Assembly: GCF_000422085.1 (NCBI RefSeq)
Contig: NC_021741.1
Span: 1,054,001-1,118,000, forward strand
DNA from: Serratia liquefaciens ATCC 27592
Lineage (GTDB): Bacteria; Pseudomonadota; Gammaproteobacteria; Enterobacterales; Enterobacteriaceae
Length of the DNA: 64,000 nt
Direction of reading: 5' to 3'
Below are positions 18,996 through 28,020 of this stretch, piece after piece. A program made the position numbers and the translations under genes. Within the stretch, counting starts at the first letter, position 1; the number at the start of each line of letters is the position of its first letter. The notes under the pieces are model-generated. The model was given only the letters and a program-made list of their open reading frames with translations, was not told the DNA's origin and ran no database searches.

Positions 18996-20300
18996 ATGAA
19001 ATTTCCTGGTAAACGTAAGTCCAAACACTATTTTCCGGTGAACGCCCGCGATCCGCTCTTGCAGCAAGCTCAGCCTGAAAATGAAATCAGCACCTCCTAT
19101 ATCGTCGGTATCGATCAGACGCTGGTGGATATCGAAGCCAAAGTGGACGATGCCTTCGTCCAGCGTTACGGTCTGAGCCTGGGGCACTCCCTGGTGATTG
19201 AGGATGACGTCGCCGAGGCGCTGTATCAGGAACTGATCGACAATAATCTGATCACCCACCAATTTGCTGGCGGCACCATCGGCAATACTCTGCACAACTA
19301 CTCCGTGCTGGCGGACGACCGTTCCGTTCTGCTCGGCGTGATGTGCAGCAATATCAAGATTGGCAGCTACGCCTATCGCTATCTGTGCAACACCTCCAGC
19401 CGTACCGATCTTAACCACCTGCAGGCGGTTGACGGTGCTATTGGCCGCTGCTTTACGCTGATCGGCGAAAGCGGCGAACGGACCTTTGCCATCAGCCCCG
19501 GGCAGATGAATCAACTGCGGCCGGAAAGCGTGAAGGAAGAGGTGATTGCCGGTGCTTCGGCGCTGGTGCTGACGTCATATTTGGTGCGCTGCAAGGAAGG
19601 GGAGCCGATGCCGGCTGCCACCATGCAGGCAATTGAATTTGCCAAAAAGCACGACGTACCGGTGGTACTGACGCTGGGCACCAAGTACGTGATCGCCGAT
19701 AACCCGCAATGGTGGCGCGACTTCCTGCAACAACACGTGTCGATCCTGGCGATGAACGAAGATGAAGCGCTGGAGTTGACCGGGTTGAGCGATCCCTTGA
19801 CTGCCTCTGACATGGCGCTTGAATGGGTGGATCTGGTGCTGTGCACCGCCGGGCCAAACGGTCTGTATATGGCGGGTTATACCGAAGAGTCGAATAAGCG
19901 GGAAACCCAGCATCCGCTGCTGCCGGGGCATATTGCCGAATTCAACCGCTATGAGTTCAGCCGCGCCATGCGCCGTGAAAGCTGTGAAAATCCGTTCCGC
20001 ATCTATTCGCACATCGCGCCTTACATGGGCGGGCCGGAGAAAATCATGAACACCAACGGTGCCGGCGATGGCGCACTGTCGGCGTTGCTGCATGATATCG
20101 CCGCCAACGGTTATCACCGCAATAACGTGCCTAATTCCAGCAAGCACGTTCGCAGCTATCTGACCTATTCCTCGCTGGCGCAGGTGTGTAAATACGCTAA
20201 CCGTGTCAGCTATCAGGTGCTGAATCAGCATTCGCCTCGCCTGACGCGTGGCCTGCCGGAGCGGGAAGACAGTCTGGAAGAGTCTTACTGGGAACGCTAA
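18996..20300 (+). CDS. gsk: Inosine-guanosine kinase
   Basis: This PfkB-family sugar kinase phosphorylates guanosine and inosine for purine salvage. At 434 residues it has the same length as E. coli Gsk. The anion-hole and catalytic-base signature NTNGAGDGALSALLHD is near residue 350. It follows hemH directly (E. coli has aes between). A strong shared terminator lies downstream. Confidence 0.96.
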   Translation: MKFPGKRKSKHYFPVNARDPLLQQAQPENEISTSYIVGIDQTLVDIEAKVDDAFVQRYGLSLGHSLVIEDDVAEALYQELIDNNLITHQFAGGTIGNTLHNYSVLADDRSVLLGVMCSNIKIGSYAYRYLCNTSSRTDLNHLQAVDGAIGRCFTLIGESGERTFAISPGQMNQLRPESVKEEVIAGASALVLTSYLVRCKEGEPMPAATMQAIEFAKKHDVPVVLTLGTKYVIADNPQWWRDFLQQHVSILAMNEDEALELTGLSDPLTASDMALEWVDLVLCTAGPNGLYMAGYTEESNKRETQHPLLPGHIAEFNRYEFSRAMRRESCENPFRIYSHIAPYMGGPEKIMNTNGAGDGALSALLHDIAANGYHRNNVPNSSKHVRSYLTYSSLAQVCKYANRVSYQVLNQHSPRLTRGLPEREDSLEESYWER

Positions 20301-20306
20301 CAAGCA

Positions 20307-20333
20307 AAAGGTCCGGCAAGCCGGACCTTTTTT
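20307..20333. terminator. Bidirectional terminator between gsk and ybaL
   Basis: An 11-bp perfect stem (AAAGGTCCGGC and its complement, AA loop) is followed by T's on the plus strand, with matching A's on the other side. It separates convergent gsk and ybaL. Confidence 0.92.
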
Positions 20334-20348
20334 ATATCGAATCGCCGA

Positions 20349-22040
20349 TCAGATCGGGCAACCGCCCATTTTCTCTTCTTCGCTCAGCGTATCCAGTTTG
20401 AGAATATTCAGCATGCTGTTGGCGATTTCTCGTTCGCCCATCACTACCTGATTCGCCCCGCGATCGGAGATATAAGACACTTCGTCATCGTAGTGCGCAC
20501 GGGCGATGATCTCGATGTTCGGCCGCTTGGTACGTGCCGAAGCCACGATTTCACCGGCCTCGTAACCGTTGGGAATGGTCAGCAACAGCCAGCGTGCACA
20601 GTCGAGTCGCGCCAGATCCATTACTTCAGGATTGGCGGCGTTGCCCAGCACCGTTTTGATGCCTTGTTCACGCAGGGCTTCCACCCGTGGGCGGGAGTTC
20701 TCAATCACCACCAGCGGAATACCGGCTTCGGCCAACTTTGCCCCCAGCAGGCTGCCGACGCGGCCATAGCCGACCACCAGCGCATGGTTGCACATATCGA
20801 CCGGGATCTGCTTTTCTTCTTCCACCGCTTCTTCCATTATCTGGTCTTCCATGGTTTCGGTTTTGGCCAGATAACGCTCAAGCAGCGTGAACAGCAACGG
20901 ATTCAACATAATCGACAAGATAGCCCCGGCCAGCACCAGATTGCGGCCGTGCTCCGACATCATGCCCAGCGTGATCCCAAGGCCGGCCAGAATGAAGGCG
21001 AACTCGCCAATCTGCGCCAGACTGGCAGAAATGGTCAGCGCGGTGCGTTTGGAGTGGCCGAACATTTTCACCAGCAGGAACGCTGCCGCCGATTTCCCGA
21101 ACACGATAATCGCCAGCGTTGCCAGCACCGCCAGCGGCTCGTTGATCAGGATCATCGGATCAAACAGCATGCCGACCGACACAAAGAACAGCACGGCGAA
21201 GGCATCGCGCAACGGTAAGGTATCGTGGGCCGCGCGATGGCTCAGCTCCGACTCGTTCAGCACCATGCCGGCGAAGAAGGCTCCCAGGGCAAAGGAAACG
21301 TCGAACAGCTTCACCGCGCCATAGGCAATGCCGAGCGCCAGTGCCAACACGGCAAGGGTAAACAGCTCGCGCGAGCCGGTGCTGGCGGTTTTCGCCAGGA
21401 TCCACGGCACCAGCCGGCGTCCCACCACAATCATCAGCGCAATAAAGGCGATGACTTTACCAATGGTGATTGCCAGCTCAGTCAGCAACTGGCCGCTGCT
21501 GGCGTTGTCATTGCCCAGCATGTTGCCGAACGCAGGCAGCAATACCAGCGTCAGCACCATCGCCAGGTCTTCAACGATCAGCCAGCCAATGGCGATTTGC
21601 CCGCGCTGGCTGTCGATCAGTTGGCGTTCTTCCAGCGCACGCAGCAGCACCACGGTACTGGCGGTAGAAAGACAGAGACCGAACACCAGGCCGGAAATCA
21701 AATCCCAGCCGAGCAGCTTTGACAGCCCCATACCCAACAGAGTGGCGACGGCAATCTGTGCTACGGCACCGGGAATAGCGATATGTTTAACTGCCAGGAG
21801 GTCTTTAAGCGAGAAATGGAGGCCAACACCGAACATCAACAGGATCACGCCGATTTCCGCCAGTTCCGGTGCCAGCGAGGTGTCGGCAACAAAACCGGGG
21901 GTAAAAGGGCCGGCGAGCACGCCTGCGGCAAGATACCCCACCAGCGGGGAGATGCGCAGGCGATTCGCCAGCATTCCGAGGAGGAAGGCAAGTACTAACC
22001 CTCCGACAATGGTGGTGATTAAGGGTGTTGAATTATGCAT
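20349..22040 (-). CDS. ybaL: YbaL, KefB/KefC-type cation:proton antiporter
   Basis: The 563-residue inner-membrane protein has an N-terminal CPA2 exchanger domain with about twelve membrane segments (residues 1-385) and a cytoplasmic RCK/TrkA-N domain (about 415-530; NAD-binding VVGYGRVGSLLGAKL). It resembles KefC but lacks an adjacent ancillary oxidoreductase (kefF/kefG) here. Transported ion and regulation are unproven. Position after gsk matches E. coli. Confidence 0.93.
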   Translation of the reverse strand: MHNSTPLITTIVGGLVLAFLLGMLANRLRISPLVGYLAAGVLAGPFTPGFVADTSLAPELAEIGVILLMFGVGLHFSLKDLLAVKHIAIPGAVAQIAVATLLGMGLSKLLGWDLISGLVFGLCLSTASTVVLLRALEERQLIDSQRGQIAIGWLIVEDLAMVLTLVLLPAFGNMLGNDNASSGQLLTELAITIGKVIAFIALMIVVGRRLVPWILAKTASTGSRELFTLAVLALALGIAYGAVKLFDVSFALGAFFAGMVLNESELSHRAAHDTLPLRDAFAVLFFVSVGMLFDPMILINEPLAVLATLAIIVFGKSAAAFLLVKMFGHSKRTALTISASLAQIGEFAFILAGLGITLGMMSEHGRNLVLAGAILSIMLNPLLFTLLERYLAKTETMEDQIMEEAVEEEKQIPVDMCNHALVVGYGRVGSLLGAKLAEAGIPLVVIENSRPRVEALREQGIKTVLGNAANPEVMDLARLDCARWLLLTIPNGYEAGEIVASARTKRPNIEIIARAHYDDEVSYISDRGANQVVMGEREIANSMLNILKLDTLSEEEKMGGCPI

Positions 22041-22243
22041 CCAGACTCCTTCTAGCTATGCATGGCAGCAGAGGGGAAACGCAACAAAGTTACGAAAAGA
22101 TACATTTAGTTTATTGCATTTGTTCGCGTCTTGCTTAGCTAAATTGAGCTTTTTTGCGAAAAAGCAGAGGATTCCGCTTTGGGCAGGGCAGTAAGGGGAT
22201 TTAACACTAAATAAGTCAAATAACGTTGGTTTGTTCGGGAGAT

Positions 22244-22277
22244 AACCCGACTGAGCGCAATGATTCAGCCGGGTTTT
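22244..22277. terminator. Hairpin after fsr, possible terminator
   Basis: An 11-bp stem with one mismatch (AACCCGACTGA against TCAGCCGGGTT) lies just past the fsr stop. The T-run is only four bases and is on the plus side, so termination for fsr is plausible rather than clear. The rest of the 22041-22287 gap shows no gene. Confidence 0.5.
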
Positions 22278-22287
22278 ATCAGGGGTA

Positions 22288-23505
22288 TTACGAGTTATGG
22301 TCCATATTAGGCAGTAATGCGGTGATAATGCCGATCAGTGGCAAGAAAGCACAGATTTGGTAGACCAATTCGATACTGGTCAAATCTGCGACATAACCAA
22401 GAACGGCTGCGCCTAATCCCCCCATACCAAAAGCAAAACCGAAGAATAAACCGGAAACCATACCCACTTTCCCCGGGATCAGCTCCTGTGCATAAACCAG
22501 AATGGCCGAAAATGCCGAAGCGAGAATTACCCCGATAATGACGGTTAAAATGCCGGTCCAGTAGAGAGAAGCATAGGGTAAAGCCAGCGTAAATGGTGCA
22601 GCACCCAGTATTGAGCCCCAAATGACATATTTACGCCCTATCTTGTCGCCGAGAGGCCCGCCAATTATGGTTCCTGCTGCTACGGCAAACAGGAATGCAA
22701 ACAGGTGAAACTGCGCATTCTGCACGGAAACGCCGAACTTATGTATCAAATAAAAGGTGTAATAGCTGCTGATACTGGCCAAGTAGAAGTATTTGGAGAA
22801 AATCAGCACCAGCAGGATGCCCAGCGCATAGGTGACAGTACGTTTTGGCAGCGGTTTCACCGTCGAGGACGCTTTTGGCTGACCTTTTGTTGCCCGGTGC
22901 TGATGTTGATACCATTTGCTGACTTGCAACAGCACCACAATAGCCAACAGCGCGGCCAGTGAGAACCAGGCCACGTTACCTTTGCCATAAGGCGCAATAA
23001 TCAGCGCGGCCAGCAGGGGGCCGAGAGAGCTGCCAAAGTTACCGCCGACCTGGAACAACGATTGAGCCAGGCCATGTCGGCCACCGGAGGCCATGCGCGC
23101 AACGCGGGAGGACTCAGGGTGGAATACCGAGGAACCGGTGCCGACCAGCGCCGCTGCCAGCAGCACCAGCGGGAAGGTATTGGCGACGGACAGCAGCAGC
23201 AGCCCACACAGCGTAAAGCCCATGCCGATCGGCAACGAATAGGGCTGCGGGTGTTTATCCGTGTAGTAACCGATTAACGGTTGCAATAAGGAAGCCGTGA
23301 GCTGATAGGTCAGAGTAATCATGCCGATCTGCACGAAGCTGAGGCTGAAGTCAGCCTGCAGGATCGGGTAAATCGCCAGGATCAGCGATTGAATCATGTC
23401 GTTAAGCAGGTGAGAGACGCTGATGGCACCGAGAATCGAGAATGCAGTCCCTTTAACCGCGCTGCCCTTGGCCGGTGGCATGGCAGTATCGCTACGGTCG
23501 GTCAT
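22288..23505 (-). CDS. fsr: Fsr, fosmidomycin-resistance MFS efflux protein
   Basis: This 12-segment major-facilitator exporter matches E. coli Fsr through long stretches such as SHLLNDMIQSLILAIYP and GTGSSVFHPESSRVARM. From the Met at 23505 it is 405 residues, close to E. coli (406). Earlier in-frame Met codons at 23574, 23583 and 23616 would add 23-37 residues without E. coli counterpart, so I prefer 23505, with moderate certainty. It is divergent from ushA. Confidence 0.93.
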   Translation of the reverse strand: MTDRSDTAMPPAKGSAVKGTAFSILGAISVSHLLNDMIQSLILAIYPILQADFSLSFVQIGMITLTYQLTASLLQPLIGYYTDKHPQPYSLPIGMGFTLCGLLLLSVANTFPLVLLAAALVGTGSSVFHPESSRVARMASGGRHGLAQSLFQVGGNFGSSLGPLLAALIIAPYGKGNVAWFSLAALLAIVVLLQVSKWYQHQHRATKGQPKASSTVKPLPKRTVTYALGILLVLIFSKYFYLASISSYYTFYLIHKFGVSVQNAQFHLFAFLFAVAAGTIIGGPLGDKIGRKYVIWGSILGAAPFTLALPYASLYWTGILTVIIGVILASAFSAILVYAQELIPGKVGMVSGLFFGFAFGMGGLGAAVLGYVADLTSIELVYQICAFLPLIGIITALLPNMDHNS

Positions 23506-23685
23506 TTTATTATTAGCCTGGTAAGTTTTAGAGGACAGAGCAGATATCTTAGCAAGTTGTTCAATATTTGCCATATCCGACATAATTTGACGTATATCGC
23601 AAAAATTTGAAATCAAAGGGCTTTGTTTCGCGTTACAATTTCGGTCACCTCAAAAAAGCCGTTAATGATCATATGGAGTTCTGCC

Positions 23686-25338
23686 ATGCGCTTTTCGCTA
23701 AAAACCACCGCATGCGCTCTGGCCGTATCCCTGACTTTCCTGTCGGGAGCCGCCAGCGCCTGGGAAAAGGATAAGACCTACGACATCACCATTTTGCACA
23801 CCAACGATCACCACGGCCATTTCTGGCAGAACGATCATGGCGAATATGGCTTGGGTGCACAGAAAACCTTGGTAGACAGCATCCGTCAGGAAGTCGCGGC
23901 GCAGGGGGGCAGTCTGTTGCTGCTGTCGGGCGGTGATATCAACACCGGCGTGCCGGAATCCGATCTGCAAGATGCTGAACCGGACTTCCGCGGCATGAAT
24001 CTGGTGGGTTACGACGCAATGGCGATCGGCAACCATGAATTCGACAACCCGCTCAGCGTACTGCGTCAGCAGGAGAAATGGGCGACTTTCCCTCTGCTGT
24101 CGGCCAACATTTATCAAAAAAGCACCCAGCAGCGTCTGTTCAAGCCCTATGCCTTATTTGACAAGCAGGGGATCAAGATTGCGGTCATTGGCCTGACGAC
24201 GGATGACACGGCCAAGATTGGCAACCCCGAATATTTTACCGACATCGAGTTCCGTGTTCCTGCACAGGAAGCCAAACAGGTAGTGGAGCAATTGCGTAAG
24301 GACGAAAAGCCGGACGTGATTATCGCCGCAACGCACATGGGCCATTACGATGACGGCAATCATGGCTCCAACGCGCCGGGCGATGTTGAGATGGCGCGCA
24401 GCCTGCCTGCCGGCTATCTGGACATGATCGTTGGTGGTCATTCGCAGGATCCGGTCTGTATGGCGGGCGAGAACCACAAGCAGGTGGATTATGTGCCGGG
24501 CACGCCGTGCGCGCCGGATCGTCAGAACGGCACCTGGATTGTGCAGGCGCATGAGTGGGGCAAGTACGTGGGCCGCGCCGATTTCCAGTTCCGTAACGGT
24601 GAGCTGAAGCTGGTGCATTACCAACTGATCCCGGTCAACCTGAAGAAGAAGGTGGAGAAAGCCGACGGCACCAGTGAGCGCGTGTTTTACACCCAACAGA
24701 TCGCAGAAGATCCTTCCATGATGAAGCTGCTGACGCCGTTCCAGGAAAAAGGTAAGGCGCAGTTGGACGTCAAGATTGGCAGCGTCAACGGCAAGCTGGA
24801 AGGCGACCGCAGCAAAGTGCGCTTTGTACAGACCAACCTGTCACGCGTCTTGTTGGCAGCGCAGATGGAACGTGCCGAGGCTGATTTTGCGGTGATGAGC
24901 GGTGGCGGGGTGCGTGACTCGATTGAAGGCGGCGATATCACCTATAAAAACGTGCTGAAAGTGCAGCCATTCGGCAATACGCTGGTCTACGTCGAGATGA
25001 AAGGCAGCGACGTGGAAAAATACCTGGCTGTAGTCGCCAACATGAAGGTAGATTCCGGGGCCTATGCGCAGTTTGCCAACGTTAGCCTAACGGCGGACGG
25101 TCAGGGCGTCAGCAACGTCAAGATCAAGGGGGAACCGCTGCAGGCGGACAAAACCTACCGTATGGCCACGTTGAACTTCAATGCGTTGGGCGGCGACGGT
25201 TATCCGAAGCTGGATACCCTGCCAAGCTACGTCAACACCGGGTTTATCGATGCCGAAGTCTTGAAGCAATACATCGAGAAGCACTCACCGCTGGACGCAG
25301 CGGCCTATGAGCCTAAAGGCGAGATCGTTTATCAATAA
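23686..25338 (+). CDS. ushA: UshA, periplasmic 5'-nucleotidase/UDP-sugar hydrolase
   Basis: The 550-residue protein (same as E. coli) has a Sec signal peptide (MRFSLKTTACALAVSL, cleavage after GAASA), an N-terminal metallophosphoesterase domain with TILHTNDHHGHFW, GNHEFDNP and GGHSQDP, and a C-terminal 5'-nucleotidase substrate domain. It hydrolyses external nucleotides and UDP-sugars. I chose the ATG at 23686 because TGGAG is in place before it. Confidence 0.97.
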   Translation: MRFSLKTTACALAVSLTFLSGAASAWEKDKTYDITILHTNDHHGHFWQNDHGEYGLGAQKTLVDSIRQEVAAQGGSLLLLSGGDINTGVPESDLQDAEPDFRGMNLVGYDAMAIGNHEFDNPLSVLRQQEKWATFPLLSANIYQKSTQQRLFKPYALFDKQGIKIAVIGLTTDDTAKIGNPEYFTDIEFRVPAQEAKQVVEQLRKDEKPDVIIAATHMGHYDDGNHGSNAPGDVEMARSLPAGYLDMIVGGHSQDPVCMAGENHKQVDYVPGTPCAPDRQNGTWIVQAHEWGKYVGRADFQFRNGELKLVHYQLIPVNLKKKVEKADGTSERVFYTQQIAEDPSMMKLLTPFQEKGKAQLDVKIGSVNGKLEGDRSKVRFVQTNLSRVLLAAQMERAEADFAVMSGGGVRDSIEGGDITYKNVLKVQPFGNTLVYVEMKGSDVEKYLAVVANMKVDSGAYAQFANVSLTADGQGVSNVKIKGEPLQADKTYRMATLNFNALGGDGYPKLDTLPSYVNTGFIDAEVLKQYIEKHSPLDAAAYEPKGEIVYQ

Positions 25339-25344
25339 TATTAT

Positions 25345-25380
25345 GGCGGCTTTTACCGGTTAAAAGCCGCCGTCGATTTT
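25345..25380 (+). terminator. Terminator-like hairpin after ushA
   Basis: A perfect 11-bp stem (GGCGGCTTTTA and TAAAAGCCGCC, 5-base loop) lies seven bases after the ushA stop, followed by GTCGATTTT. The remaining bases to 25574 are markedly AT-rich and show no gene. Confidence 0.75.
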
Positions 25381-25574
25381 CCCTGCATTACCACACTTCT
25401 AGTATAAAAGAATTCTAATATTATTAATTTCAATATTGTTTTCCCTGTCTTGCATAATTGTATTTCTATTTTCTTTGTCTATACCTTTAGGGTTAATGAT
25501 TTTATCTTGCTTAAATCATAATTTTTCCAGGGAATAAAACTCAGCGAAATAATCGTGATTGAAGAGGAAATGAA

Positions 25575-26315
25575 ATGTACAGGGCAGCAGTGCTTTTATA
25601 TGGCGTCGTAGGCTATTTTTTAGGGTTGGTTGGCTTTGTTTTGCTTATTTTATTACTTAACGGCTGGGGGCTGAGAAATATGGTCGCCGTTAGGGAGGAT
25701 AGCGACGTATGGCCCTGGCTGGTGAATATCGTTTTGCTTTTGCTGTTTGGCTTGGTGCATTCCGTTATGGCCCATGAGAGGTTCAAGGCCCGTTTGGCGC
25801 TCTCCCCGGCATTGGAAAGAAGCTCCTATGTGTTAATTGCCGGTGCGTCGTTGGCGCTACTGGCGCTTGCGTGGCAACCACTGCCGGGCGTCTTGTGGCG
25901 GTTACCGCCAGACAGTGTTGCCGCATGGGGGCTTAACGGTATTAGTGCGCTAGGGTGGCTCGTGGTCTTTGCGTCAACCTGCATGATCAGCCACACCGAC
26001 TTATTTGGCTTGCGACAATCCTGGCTGCAATGGAGAGAACGCCAATATACCGATTTGCCTTTTCAGGTAAGAGGATTTTACCGGTTGACGCGGCATCCCA
26101 TGATGACGGGAATGTTACTGGCATTTTGGTTCACGCCAGAGATGACCGCTGGGCGTCTATTATTTAATTCAGGTATGACATTATATATTTTGGTGGGTGT
26201 TTATTTTGAAGAACGTAGCCTGCTTAAAGCTTTAGGGGCGGATTATCAGCGGTATTGCCGACATGTTCCCATGTTGTTGCCGCGAATGGGGATACGGAAT
26301 AAGCCGACGGAGTAA
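25575..26315 (+). CDS. mddA: MddA-like methanethiol S-methyltransferase (NnrU/ICMT fold)
   Basis: The 246-residue membrane protein has about five segments and belongs to the NnrU/isoprenylcysteine methyltransferase-like group. The LVNIVLLLLFGLVHSVMA, ERSSYVLIAGASLALL and WQPLPGV blocks resemble MddA, which methylates methanethiol to dimethyl sulfide with SAM. The C-terminal YRLTRHPMMTGML ... EERSLLKALGADYQRY is the SAM-binding region of this fold. It sits between ushA and ybaK, where E. coli has nothing, behind an AT-rich leader that suggests transfer. The substrate is inferred from family likeness. Confidence 0.75.
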   Translation: MYRAAVLLYGVVGYFLGLVGFVLLILLLNGWGLRNMVAVREDSDVWPWLVNIVLLLLFGLVHSVMAHERFKARLALSPALERSSYVLIAGASLALLALAWQPLPGVLWRLPPDSVAAWGLNGISALGWLVVFASTCMISHTDLFGLRQSWLQWRERQYTDLPFQVRGFYRLTRHPMMTGMLLAFWFTPEMTAGRLLFNSGMTLYILVGVYFEERSLLKALGADYQRYCRHVPMLLPRMGIRNKPTE

Positions 26316-26323
26316 TCAGATCC

Positions 26324-26351
26324 CGCGGCCGACGTTGGGACTGCGGCCGCG
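26324..26351. terminator. Hairpin between mddA-like gene and ybaK
   Basis: An 8-bp GC-only stem (CGCGGCCG and CGGCCGCG) with a 12-base loop lies between the convergent genes. There is no T-run. Confidence 0.4.
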
Positions 26352-26362
26352 TCATCAGGCTT

Positions 26363-26842
26363 CTAGTCGCGCTTGGCGATATCGGCGAAGCTGCCGGCCA
26401 ACAGCCGGCAAAGATCTTGCGCCGCCAGTTCGATGTCCAGCCCGCGTTTACCGCCGGAGACATAAATGGTGGCGAACTGCTGTGCCGGGCTGTCGATCAC
26501 CGTTGGCAGCCGCTTTTTTTGCCCCAGCGGGCTGATGCCGCCGACCAGATAACCCGTCACGCGCTGCGCCAGTAGCGGATCGGCCATCTCTGCCTTTTTG
26601 GCGCCGAGCGCACGAGCGACCTTTTTTAGATCCAACTGTGTAGCTACCGGCGTGACCGCCACTGCCAGATGTTTGGCGTCGCCGTTCAGCGCCACCAGTA
26701 ACGTTTTATAAACGCGGTCTGCATCCAGCCCCAATTTTTTCACTGCTTCATCGCCGAAGTTGGTTTCAGCACTGTCGTGATGATAAGGATGAAGGGTAAA
26801 AGCGACTTTTTGTTTCTCAAGCAGGATCACTGCGGGCGTCAT
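26363..26842 (-). CDS. ybaK: YbaK, Cys-tRNA(Pro) deacylase
   Basis: This 159-residue YbaK/ProX-domain protein removes cysteine misattached to tRNA-Pro by prolyl-tRNA synthetase. Length equals E. coli YbaK. The conserved lysine region ([11 protein letters not shown]) and the [13 protein letters not shown] loop are present. It lies upstream of the mddA-like gene in convergent orientation. Confidence 0.95.
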   Translation of the reverse strand: MTPAVILLEKQKVAFTLHPYHHDSAETNFGDEAVKKLGLDADRVYKTLLVALNGDAKHLAVAVTPVATQLDLKKVARALGAKKAEMADPLLAQRVTGYLVGGISPLGQKKRLPTVIDSPAQQFATIYVSGGKRGLDIELAAQDLCRLLAGSFADIAKRD

Positions 26843-27067
26843 GTGTTTTCCTCTTCCCTGTTAAGCGGGAGGTTGCAAACGGATGCAACAAAATTACAAA
26901 AATATAACGGTAACAGCAACCTGAGTGGCAGGCGCGTAAAGCGGGTTGCCAAGATGTTCACTGGGTTGCTACCCTGTCTGTTGTAACCGTTAACACGGTT
27001 GCTATGCGTATAACTAAAATACAAGAAATTCCTCTTTGACTGGCCAGTAGCGATATTGGCCACTTTT

Positions 27068-27871
27068 TTACTGCGCCTGCAGCATCGCCGGCAGATTATC
27101 CTCGCCATACAGATGCAGTGCGCCTACCGCCACCACGTAATTTCCTGGCGGTAACGCCTCCAGCTTTTGTTGCCAGTCGCGATTTCGTTGGTGCATCAAC
27201 ACGTCATACAGATCGGCGCTGAATGTGGCGGGCAGGGTTTCGAGCATACCGTTGGGTTTTGCGTCTAGCCACCAACTCACCATGGTTTGCAGCAAGCGTG
27301 CGTTGGTGTGCCAGTGCTCCAGCGTGTCGCGCAGCAGCGCTATTCCTCCCTCCGGTAACTGTTCCAGCATACTCATCTGGTGTTCCGCCCCTTCCAGCTC
27401 AATCACCTTTTTATGCTGGTCTCTGGCCGCCTGCAACAGTTGATAATCCACGCCGTATTCGGCGCGTAATCCCAATCGCTGAGCCTGACGGGCTTGCATC
27501 ATTAACGCTACCTGCCAGCCGGGCAGGGTGGAAAAACTGTCGGCGTCGGCACCCAGCTCCTGGCACAGCGTCAGCAATTGCTGAAATTCTGACTCTGAGA
27601 GCCGCTGTTCAAGCTCCGGTTGCTGTTCGATGTGGTCAAAGGGCGAGGCGGAACCGGTGATGTCGGCTTCAACAATCAGGGCATCTGCCTGTTTGAGGCG
27701 AGCTGCCAGCTTGGCCGGCAGCGGCGACATATCCACCGTGCCCATATGGATGCTGCCCACCAGATGGAACTGACGATCGCCGGGCAGTCGAATATCCAGC
27801 GCCGGGTAGGCGTAAGTCATCGGGGATATCAGGCCGAGAAAGGCGGCGATTCGGCGTAACAGTTGACCCAT
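27068..27871 (-). CDS. ybaP: YbaP, TraB/GumN-family protein
   Basis: The 267-residue protein has a short hydrophobic N-terminus (about residues 8-22, LGLISPMTYAYPA) that may be a signal sequence, and the family's HLVGSIHMGT and VVAVGALHLYGEDNLP motifs with paired His residues and Glu typical of the Tiki/TraB metal-protease-like fold. E. coli YbaP is in the same place and is also uncharacterised. Confidence 0.9.
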   Translation of the reverse strand: MGQLLRRIAAFLGLISPMTYAYPALDIRLPGDRQFHLVGSIHMGTVDMSPLPAKLAARLKQADALIVEADITGSASPFDHIEQQPELEQRLSESEFQQLLTLCQELGADADSFSTLPGWQVALMMQARQAQRLGLRAEYGVDYQLLQAARDQHKKVIELEGAEHQMSMLEQLPEGGIALLRDTLEHWHTNARLLQTMVSWWLDAKPNGMLETLPATFSADLYDVLMHQRNRDWQQKLEALPPGNYVVAVGALHLYGEDNLPAMLQAQ

Positions 27872-27982
27872 ACAGCGTGGCTCCTGAATAGCGTGTTCAC
27901 CCTTGGCTTGGCAAGGTGAGGATTCCCCATGCTAAACGCTATCCGCCGGACAAGAAAGCCTGAAGAGTGAAGGAATTATCCC

Positions 27983-28014
27983 AAAGAAAAAGGGGCGCAC
28001 TATTTGCGCCCCTT
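27983..28014 (-). terminator. Rho-independent terminator after copA
   Basis: A perfect 10-bp stem (AAGGGGCGCA and its complement, 5-base loop) follows the copA stop, with TTTTTCTTT on the minus strand. Confidence 0.88.
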
Positions 28015-28020
28015 GAGTAT

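Noticed and set aside
20493..22194. Long plus-strand frames opposite ybaL
   Set aside because: They cover the antiporter gene on the other strand and have no known domain.
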